NCBI RefSeq assembly: GCF_000350225.1
Contig: NW_005178811.1
Location: 186,001-250,000 of the forward strand
From: Chondrus crispus
Taxonomy: Eukaryota > Rhodophyta > Florideophyceae > Gigartinales > Gigartinaceae
DNA: 64,000 nucleotides
Direction: 5' to 3'
The notes under the pieces are model-generated. The model did no database searches, was not told where the DNA came from, and saw only the letters and a list, made by a program, of their open reading frames with translations. Shown here piece by piece: positions 43,925 to 52,805 of this stretch. Positions within the stretch are counted from its first letter, which is position 1, and each line of letters starts with the position of its first letter. A program made the position numbers and the translations under genes.

Positions 43925-46000
43925 AGATAAATCGTCGATGGTATCCCTAATCTCTCCATCGGAGACAACGCCTCATAATTTCCCAAAACTCGGTGCATTT
44001 CCCGGAGGGAAAGAATGCACGTTGGCGCAGCGTGCCCCTTTTAGTAACAGTGATAGCACACCAGTTCGTGCTTCTTGACGGGATATTGCGGCCTAGGTCC
44101 TCCACGGGCCGGCGGCCTTTCTTGATGTTGCGGCCTTCCCATCCAGACTGGCCTTCGAAACGTTGTACCCTTGTCTTCCATCGGAATGCGCGGCGCCGGC
44201 GTGTGGCTGCGCCCCTGGAACATCATCACGGGATCTGTGGGCTCTGAAAACGACTCCGTCGTGTATGTGGGCGTCGGTAAAATTGACCACCCGCTTGCCC
44301 CGTAGTCCTCGTTTCCGTAGCCCTCTGATGGCTTAATAAAATTGCTTTCAGCTACCAATGCTCCTTCATAATGATTTTCGCTACGTTCGTGCCGACCGCG
44401 TTCACCTGACGCGGAGATTGACTCGGCTAAGTGGACGACGGCGTGACCTTTACGACCGAGATAAGAAGCCCTCGGCTTCTTTCCCGCCCTGAACGTCGAC
44501 GGCGTCTGAATCGTGACCTTCTTGGTCTTCTCATCCTTGGCGCGGCTCGCCGAGCCATGCGCCTTTGCGTAATTTACCAATCTCAGAAATGAGACATCTC
44601 GGTTATCTTGTCGATACTGCGAGACCATGGGCTTAATACGGGCATCTAGCCCCTCGATTAACATGGTCATCTGCTCCTCCATAGAATAAACAGTCCCACA
44701 GCGATTACTCGCGTCTGTTAGGCGAATGTAAAATTCCATCTCGTCTTCAGACGGTCTTTGCTGAACTTCTTGCAATGCGAGCACGCTTGACGGATCGCCT
44801 CGTCGGTTGCGAAACTCCTCAACAACCACTGTACGGCCTCTGGCCAAACGGACGCCTTTCCATGATGGGACCCGGCCGTCTGAGACGCAGAAGTGTACTG
44901 TCTCAAGGCGATGCCGCTTAGAAATTCGGGCAACAAGCGGATCGCTTGCCCCTCGTTCATTTCTTGAGTATCAAACTCTTGAACTAACTTTGCCAAAAAA
45001 TCCAACACAAGGACGCCGTCCTCACCTGTGAACGTGTTGTCCTTCTTCACCTTAGGCGGAATATCTCTCCTGATTTTTCGCACGGCGGTCCGCCGGGAAC
45101 TTGACAAAGATGTCTGCCGGTTCCGCAAGAGGTACGTTCGGTACGAAAGTAGTTTCTTGAAGAGGTAGTTGGTCGGATTCATCTCCTCCAACTCCTCCCA
45201 TCGCGGCCCGCGGCGCGTTGTGACTTCTTCGGGTTCCGCGTCCTTGTCTCTCCGCGAGGCGGACGAAGTGACTCCGCGTCGTCTGGAGGAAATTTTCTTG
45301 CTTGACGAAATTCCGTTTTCCGTCTTCTGTACGGTGTTCGGAATCGCCCGAATGGTTCGACGAACCGCCGTTACCATCTTCGGAGGGACCAAGCGACTCC
45401 GAATGGGAGTCGCGGTCCTCCGGATCGTCACTACAGTGACCCTTGCTTGCACGTCGCTTGTCCTTCTTCGAGGGCTTCGACTTGGAGCTCCGCTGACGAG
45501 CGGGCTTGTCCTTCTTCGACTGACGGTCGCCCTCTCTACCCAAATTTGGGTAGAGAGGGCGACCGTACGACGAGCCGCTCCCTTTAAAGGGAGCGGCTTG
45601 TCGTCCGATCCTTGCGGAGCTTGATCCGCGGCCTGTTCAAGGTCCTTGAGACGTTGCGCGGCAAGATCGAATCGGTCATTGATGCTTGTTCTTAATTTTC
45701 CTAAGGACTCCAAGGCTTGATTCGCGTCGCGCCTCGCGTCCTTGACCGAAAGCTTCAATGAAGGGAGGACCTCCGGCTCGATGCCGTCGGTCCCGTCGCC
45801 ATTTTTTCTCGACGAGTCCCACGCGCGCGGTCAGCTCTTCCAACGCCTTGTAGAACTCGGAATTTTAGAACTCAAGTTGCTTTTGCAATAGGGCTATTTC
45901 ATCCTCGAGAATTTTCTTATTCTCTCGGCGAATTTCGCTGCCCATCTTCTCGAACTTCTCGTCGAGGTTATTCTTGTCGGCGGCAATCCCCGTACGGGAT
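43925..46000 (-). pseudogene. gag of element C with stops and shifts, including a stop in the zinc knuckle
   Basis: The start is uncertain; the sensible frame begins near 46000 (DEKFEKMGSEIRRENKK). A TAA follows QLEF, and a shift occurs in an A-run near 45795. A coiled-coil section (VKDARRDANQALESLGKLRT) is followed by a Lys/Ser/Asp-rich linker. The capsid core reads FTGEDGVLVLDFLAKLVQEF and WPEAVQWLLRSFATDEAIRQ. A shift near 44775 leads to DEMEFYIRLTDASNRCGTVY. The zinc knuckle CYHCY-stop-KGHAAPTC has perfect CCHC spacing with TAA (44043-44041) inside it. Twin palindromes lie at 45523-45604. Confidence 0.82.
45523..45604. repeat. two adjacent long palindromes inside gag C
   Basis: 45523-45566 is a perfect 44-bp palindrome centred on AAATTT (arms contain GGTCGCCCTCTCTACCC). 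45567-45604 is a 38-bp palindrome centred on TTTAAA (arms contain GAGCCGCTCCC) with one G/T mismatch. They touch end to end with no spacer. Confidence 0.95.
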
Positions 46001-46250
46001 TCTTGATCTCCGGGATCGGTGGCCGTATTGGCCTGGCTCCGGGTGCGAGGACCCCTCGGGATCCTCGACGCCCCGTGCCGATCCGCTCGCGCTCGCCCGG
46101 GGACCGACGTCCCCGGTTGCGCTTGTCGACATCGCTCGTACGAGCAAACCTACACAAAAAAAGTTACAAACAAAAAATAAAAAAGAGACACCGATACCCA
46201 GACCAACTTCCTTGTCGTAGACAAAATTTTAGGTCGGGTTTCCCGTAGAA

Positions 46251-46270
46251 AATTCTAGGTCAGGAGACCA
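46251..46270 (-). other. primer-binding site of element C
   Basis: Read on the minus strand, TGGTCTCCTGACCTAGAATT begins four bases after the 5' LTR. It differs from the sites of A and B by one transition in the first 18 bases. Confidence 0.75.
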
Positions 46271-46274
46271 CTTT

Positions 46275-47203
46275 TGTAGTGCAATGCGCCTGTTAGGCAG
46301 AGAACAATATCCGACGGTCCAACACAAACAACAAAAACAACAACTGCCAACGGCACAGCGCTACGGAGTGTTCGAAGCTCCCTGTACTCTTTAAGCGGTT
46401 TTGCGGCCCGCAGTAGCTCAGATCTCTGATAGGGGGTCAAAGAGAAGGGCCCAGCCCGGGATCGGTAGATGGTGGTAGAGACTTGTAAAGGCAACTGCTC
46501 GACGAGTTCGGAGCGGTGTCTAGGTAAACCTGGTCCGATGGGTCGTAAATCCAATGCTCGAAGAGCGCCTTGTACACCTTATACCCTTGATAAGGTCTTC
46601 GACAGGGACGTGGCAACGTAGCCCGTCGGGAAAGAAGAAAACGTAGCAGCGCTACACCGTCGTACTGCCCAATGGCAAAGTACCAACACCGGATCGGTTG
46701 CAACCAGATTCCGATGGAATCAACGCTGAGAAAAGCACCACTGGTGCCCCAGCACAGAAGCCCGATGGCTAATGACGTCACGTTGCGGATCGCAGTCCTA
46801 CAAGGTGGGACCAACTCAAGATTAAGGGAAATTAGGATAGGGAAGTAAAGGAAAATTGATAAGGAAAAAGGGGATCCCCGAGCGCAAAGGATACCGTAGG
46901 CTAGAGTAGAAGGGAATGTCTTGTAAAAGACGAACTTCAACCAAGACGATATCAACCTCTGGCAACTCGAGTTGTCTTTATTGACTTGGTCGGTCAAAGA
47001 GCTAAGTTATATAGAGCCCCGCCGGGGCGAGTACAGTAGCTCCCGGCTCTAGATTCTAGATCTAATTAGTAAATAAATTAAATAATTAAAATTATCGTGT
47101 GCTTCGTCGCACACGTGTGTCCCCCAAACCCGGACTACAGTATCCAATTTTTTTCCTTTTTCACTTCTTTTCACCCCCTTTTTCAGGTGCGCATTGCACT
47201 ACA
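46275..47203 (-). repeat. 5' LTR of element C (929 bp)
   Basis: On the plus strand it begins TGTAGTGCAATGCGCCTG and ends CAGGTGCGCATTGCACTACA. The GTCCG duplication follows at 47204-47208. The sense frame inside is 186 codons, shorter than in the other copy. Confidence 0.95.
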
Positions 47204-47661
47204 GTCCGCCTCCGCCGCACGCTAAAATTATAGGAAAAATTACCCCCTCCTTGGGACGTGGGCCCGTGCCCGTGCGCCTGAGTGCCCCGCGGTGCGAACG
47301 TTACTTCCTGTACGCGACATCAGGCGAATCTCACCCGTCGGGAGGGGAAATATGCTCAATACCAGCTGGTCTGACGAGCTCAGAGTGTTTTACGAAGGAA
47401 CCAGACGGCCCTATTGGCTTTATTACGAAGAAAGGAATTGGATCGAGGACGGCACGGAGGGCGCGGACCCCCGGCTCAACCATTAGAGCTGGTAGGAGGC
47501 GCGCCAAGCTCGGAACCATAAGTACCCTGAGGACAGTAGCTAGGATGACGAGGCGTCTCCGTGGCTACCTCATCGCGAAGGGGCATCGCCACCTCGACGT
47601 GAAAAGGCTAAGGGTGCGCGGGAGCTACGGGTGCAAAACTCCCGCCGACCGCAGGGGGAAC

Positions 47662-50056
47662 TTACCCCCTCCCCTCATAATGGTCCTGAATCCTCGGACG
47701 TGGCACAGAACCTGACGAAGGGTGCGTGGCTGACGGGGCGGAGAGAGATCGGAGAGTGTCTCGCTCACGACGGTAGCGATCTCGCTCAGTAACCACACGT
47801 TCCAAAGCGCTCTCCTGACGAAGGGAGGACTCCCGTAAGTCCCCCAGCTCACTCTGCAGCTGACCTATCTGAGAAGAAAAGGCGGCGCGTTCAGCCCCAA
47901 GACGGCACGCCTCCGTGCTACGAGCCAGATACCGACCCGACAGCGTACTGAGGAAGCTACGTACGCGCCAATTTCGATCCACCGAGCTTCCCAAAGCCTG
48001 CACGAGGTCAGGGAAATCCCTGATTTCTTCTCTTGTTAACGTGAAATGCTGAAATGATGCGCCGCCGGGGATGTTTAGAGGAGGAAGTGACGGAATGGGA
48101 GACCCCACCTTGACGCCTTGAATCGCATCGGACGTGGTAGGGGCATGTTAGGGGTTCTCCCCCACGAGTAAGGGGTGGTCGGATCGCCATCTAAGTCCCT
48201 GTAACGTTTCCTCCGGGCTTCCCGCACAGCCGATCCCACTCCCGCGCCGACGCGGTACGTCACGCTGGCGGGCGGATTGGGACGTGCCACGAAGGCGTCC
48301 GCACGACGGTCGTATGCGAGAAACGTGCTGCGCACGTTGGTCGTATAGTCCGTCCACGGACGGTGGTTGCGTTCCGGCACGTCCAAGGAACGGTGCATCA
48401 GGTCAAGGACAAAGGCGTAGGACCACGACACGTGCTGCGTACCGTGTTCAAGTGGATGCAACGCGACGTCAGGGAGCTCCGAAGCGACCGTGCCAAGAAA
48501 AGACAGTACGGAACCGGGCTGTACGAAGACCCTCCCGCTGATGGAAACCTCGTTCATAAAAGCGTTCCGACCGGCCAAGCCCACTCCCGCTCCAAGTTAT
48601 AGAGGAGGACCTCGTGAGCGGGGTAGTGTCGGTCCGAGCAAGCATAGCCGAAATTCTTGAGGGCATAGGGGAGTAAGACGTGTACTCCCAAGGAAGGAAA
48701 AGCCTCCGGTATCGACTTGGGTAATTCAGGGAAGTCGTCCGTCGACCACCCAAGTTCGAATGACGCCGACCGCAAAACGCGGCCGTCCGCCTCGCCCGCT
48801 TGGCGATACGCAGACCAATCATGCGGGGCTAGGACAATCGAATGGAGTCTCATTAAGGAACAGGAAGACTTCTGCAGTGCCGCACGCGTTCTCGAGTACG
48901 CATATGGCCGGGGGCTCACGTACAGTCCAGCCAAATCTGCAAGTACAAACCGTTGAGGACCCCGGGGGCCGGGGTGGAACATATACGTCGCCATGCGATC
49001 AACATTCTCCGCCTCTTCTATACTGTATACGAATGTTCTGTCACTGGGGATTTCATCGGGTGGGTGCTATGGGGCACCGGTCCCCTCGGCCCGCAAACGT
49101 CCCAAGGCAAGCGAGTCCTCTTCGATCAGGCCCTCCGCATATATGAGACGGATACCCAACAGGTCGGGACGTTCCCGACCCTGCAAGAGAATCTCACCGA
49201 CGGGGATCCCTGATCGAGCGTAACGACGCCACGCCTACCTTAGACGACCAAGAGGAAGTGGCGTCGACCGGTCGAGGGGTATGCCCAGCCACTGCGTCGT
49301 GGTTGCCGCGGCTTCTTGGGCTATACCACCGATATACCGAGACGCCTCGGGCGGTGCCCCGGGGCGCCGACAGCTCCCAAAAGCGCCATAAGACCTCTCT
49401 GCGGGCTCGTACGCCGCGCTCCCCCGCCCCAAAGACGGGGCCTCGCCACTCTGCTCCACCCCCACGTCTCCGGACTCGTGCCCGGCTGGTGACGTCCCTC
49501 CGTACGAGTCACCCGAAACCCTGCCTTGGACCACCCCGGCCACCGGCGTGTTTGACGGTGCAGCCGCGACGGAAGCCGCTGCAGGGGCGGCACACAACTC
49601 CGTGGACAAAGTAGTCTCACGGGACCGCCGCCTTAGTTCGAACGGGGGAAGAGAGGAGACCACGGGTGCAATCGACGCGTCTTGGAGCGGGGATGCCTCT
49701 TGCCTTGCCGCGGACCGTTGGGGACGGACCGGCCCTTCGATAGCCGGCGTAACGATTGCGAGGCGAGACGGCTCACCGCGCAAGGGGTCTGTCCCCGTTA
49801 GGGCCGAAGTCAGCGGGGAACCAGCCATGCCAAAAAGGAGGGGGGAGCCGGCGGACCCGGTTGTGCGTACGATAATCAGAGAAAACACACGCGAAGAGGG
49901 TGTCAACCGGAAGTAAGGGTCAGCACGGGAGGTGGAGAAGAGAAGGAGACCGGCCAACACGCGCATAGGCCAGCGTCCTGGAAAAGAGGGCCGTGACAAT
50001 GGGACGTGATCGCGAGAGATACGCGGAGGGCTCGAGGCGACTACAAGCTCGGACAT
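47662..50056 (-). pseudogene. antisense ORF of element A, coiled-coil C-terminus, several breaks
   Basis: It is opposite in strand to gag-pol of A, starting at an ATG 57 bp from the 3' LTR. The frame from 50056 to 48554 is continuous except for stops at 49237-49235 and after AEGTGAP (near 49055). Shifts near 48570 and 48120 lead to the end at 47662. The N-terminal third is Ser/Pro/Ala-rich. The middle reads RFVLADLAGLYVSPRPYAYS, FELGWSTDDFPELPKSIPEA and YTTNVRSTFLAYDRRADAFV. The C-terminal part is a clear coiled coil (FSSQIGQLQSELGDLRESSL, RVVTERDRYRRERDTLR). No convincing similarity to the B/C antisense proteins and no known domain. The position is the same as in B and C, which supports it as a genuine accessory gene. 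Confidence 0.6.
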
Positions 50057-50097
50057 TTCCGCTCCCCTCAAGCACATGCGGACGCGGACGTCCACGC

Positions 50098-50112
50098 TTG
50101 AGGGGGGGCTGT
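50098..50112 (+). other. polypurine tract of element A
   Basis: TGAGGGGGGGCTGT lies directly before the 3' LTR. Confidence 0.65.
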
Positions 50113-50731
50113 TGTAGCATAACTACAAAAGAATTAGATTAGAAATTGGATCGGGCTCTGTAAGGCACGAACCTTACAGACAGCCGGTACCACATGTGTA
50201 CGGAGCACGCGCCCCCACGTGTACTATACGTGTACGACACGTATACAGTCAGCCCCGTCGGCTGACAGGGCCGACTACAGTAGTGCCGCATAGTACAGTA
50301 CGTACTGTACTAAGTTACGAAAGACTAATTGTACATTTAATAACGGGACGGACCGGCGGCGGCGAGGGGGGACAAGCACGGACTTGTCCACGACCTACCG
50401 CATAGGTCTGACTTGCAGCTTATCGTAAGCAAGCTTCCGTTAGCTACCTTAAGGCGAGACCGAGCACGGGTAGAGGACGCGTGAGCACGCGAGCGAGCGT
50501 AGATCCACCTGCGCCCGTCAGCGCTGGAACGTAACCCAGCGCTGCTCCGGGACGTCGAGGCGTAGATCGGCACGCGCGTGTGCGCGTCCTCCCCCCGATC
50601 CCGCTCTACCACGGTACCCGGGCCCGTGCTCCGGTTTCGTTAGCTGGTCCGACTTCCCCCGTCTTCTTATACGTACGGGTCTTCCAGGACTAAGCATACA
50701 CCCCTATCCGTTAAGGGGTGTTTATGCTACA
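50113..50731 (+). repeat. 3' LTR of element A (619 bp)
   Basis: It begins TGTAGCATAACTAC and ends TTTATGCTACA. It matches 12009-12628 with about 28 differences by eye, mostly substitutions. Confidence 0.95.
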
Positions 50732-50736
50732 CCTCT

Positions 50737-52805
50737 GAGGGGTTAAGACCTGATACTCGTCCCCACCAATAAACTGGGGCAAGCTCGCACCCGTCCCTTT
50801 CGCGCCTACATACGTCCGTTTCGGTTGCCTATTGCGCGCGCTGGCTTCTAACCCGTTACCGGTCGCTTCCGTTTACGCACCACGGGGCGACTGCGCGTAA
50901 CCAGCCAGTGAGCCACTCCCTTTTCGCGAGCTCGTCCGATCGGTTCAATTAGCGCGTCGCGTCCGCGCCGCGTGCTCCCTCGAGGGACACTACAAAGGCG
51001 TTAAATGCTGGAACAATAATATTCAGTCTTCCAGAGATTCAATTTTTGCGAATTGATAACTATATATAAAACAGCAATGCAACCAGTCATGTTTGCCGAA
51101 AAAAATCGTAAAAGTTATTAAACATACAAACAAAAAGTAGCAGGGTCGTTCATGTTTGTGAAAGGTCTTTGCGATGCTATTATGGACATTATAATATTTC
51201 GAAAGTGATGGGCCAGACCACTGGCGAGGGTCACGAATGGACGAAAACGACACACATGCTCCCGCTCCGTACCCGCACCCCCCTCCCCCCTCATCCGCAA
51301 GCTCCTCCGCGCAACCCTCACCCTCTTCCGCACCTTCTTCCGCACCCTCTTCCGCCCAGCTCTTTCCGTGTTTATCCGCCATCACCACACCAGTACATCG
51401 CAATTGATACCGGAGAGATTCCATCCGTGTAAGATTCCACAACCCTTCTTCTCTTACCACTGCTATCCCTAGCTCCACTTGCCGCAGAGGCTCGCTTTGG
51501 GACGGGCCGCCTTGCCGATGCCTTGTAGCGTTCGCCCCTTTTTCATTTGCTTGCGATTGGTCGATATCTTTCACAACATCTCTATGCCGCATACATAGAA
51601 TTTTTTTTTCAGTGCCCCCGGTGCACCAGTTACAAGGTTTTGTCGCCTTCGCTGCATATCGAACTCACATATCAATATGCCCCATACAATGTGCACGGAC
51701 ATCGGTAAACGACGTAGACTGTTTTGACACTGGCTGATACATACACGACGACATACAAGACAAACCTGATTCAAAACATTTAGAAAGACGGAAGCTGGCA
51801 TATCTTGTTTCTAATATGTACATCTTTTGCCTGAGAATACTCGGGGCTATGCCAGTCGCAAGATTCAACGCATTCGTCTATGTAGCTACTGCTCGCAACC
51901 ATACAAAAACTACTGCGCAATGTTCGCAATAGAGAAAATAGTCAAGCCTACCTCCCCAAGTTGCACATCGAACCAACATCCATTCATCCCTTCTGCCCTT
52001 TGCTAGTATTACAAACAACCCTCATCACCTTGCTTTCCTCGCTCCCTGTGTCTTCGATTCACCAGGTATAACTCAAAATGCATCTTTAACTTCCGTTTCT
52101 CCACACACAACGATGTCATTCAGATATGATGCCATGGTTTTTAGAGTGGGATGTATTGAAATTGCAGCAATTGATTAATGCTAGGGAGCAACAGATCTGT
52201 ATTATGACAACAACAATATACACTCTTTGAAGCAAAAGGCCAATCAGTAATTGTCATCAGACTCATTGGTTGCTAGCATTGATAGATGGATTTCGCATCC
52301 AACACAGCTAGTGCTACAAGAGATACTATTATAGTTGGACATTGCATCATTTTATTGTTTGGAGCAACAATTTCATTGCCCCGGAATCAAAACATGTGCT
52401 GATTCAGAGTGATGGTCGAACAGATACACAGTAGTTAGCTCATTACTGGGGAACAACTGTTTTTAATACCACCGAAGTAATTCATGCGTTGGATACACAA
52501 CCACTGATACTTTCTGTAGACACTGATTTCTGTAGCAAAAAAGATGTTGTTAGCAATAAACCTGTTCGAACGTAACGATAGATTTCGATGCCTACCAGAA
52601 GCTGAATCCAGAGAGGAATTACGTTGAAAGTAATGAGTCAAAAGCTATGGAAACAAAAGGTTTACGGGTATGACTTATTGACCTGCAAGCTGAAAGTACA
52701 ATATCTTAGAACTATTAAAAATGGGAAACAGTAACCAATAACTGTGATCAAAATATATACCATTTTCTCTGCCCTCAAGAATTTTTGTATGATTAGCTGC
52801 CCGAT
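50737..52805. other. intergenic, no gene recognised
   Basis: The first ~260 bp are GC-rich like the DNA left of element A. From 51000 the sequence is AT-rich. A purine/pyrimidine-biased stretch with CCCTC/CCGC runs lies at 51270-51370. Short fragments with codon-like appearance occur near 52370-52560, but no domain was recognised. This should include the 3' end of the CACTA-like element; no paired terminus was confirmed. Confidence 0.4.

Larger units (their letters stand above)
20751..47203 (-). mobile_element. Ty3/gypsy chromodomain LTR retrotransposon C, inserted in A and interrupted by B
   Basis: LTR copies at 20751-21684 and 46275-47203 are in the same orientation and are flanked by a perfect 5-bp duplication GTCCG (20746-20750 and 47204-47208). 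Sense is the minus strand: 5' LTR, PBS, gag, pol, long spacer, antisense ORF, polypurine tract, 3' LTR. Without the 11.5-kb element B and one GTCTC, it is about 14.9 kb. Confidence 0.95.
12009..50731 (+). mobile_element. Ty3/gypsy chromodomain LTR retrotransposon A, interrupted by element C
   Basis: LTRs at 12009-12628 and 50113-50731 share the same body and differ at about 28 positions by eye. The flanking pentamers are TCTCT (12004-12008) and CCTCT (50732-50736), a target duplication with one mismatch. Removing the 26.5-kb element C and one copy of its GTCCG duplication leaves an element of about 12.3 kb. Its order is LTR, PBS, gag, pol (PR-RT-RH-IN-chromodomain), antisense ORF, polypurine tract, LTR. 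Confidence 0.92.

Noticed and set aside
12705-46000. Programmed stop readthrough or an altered genetic code to explain in-frame stops
   Set aside because: All three stop codons are used at many positions, one at an invariant Trp, and single-base shifts accompany them; the DOA1-like gene has none. Decay is simpler.
11880-50994. An older solo LTR (TGTAGTGG...GACACTACA) into which element A inserted
   Set aside because: Termini resemble LTR ends, but the flanking pentamers (ACATG and AAGGC) do not match and no second copy is in the window.
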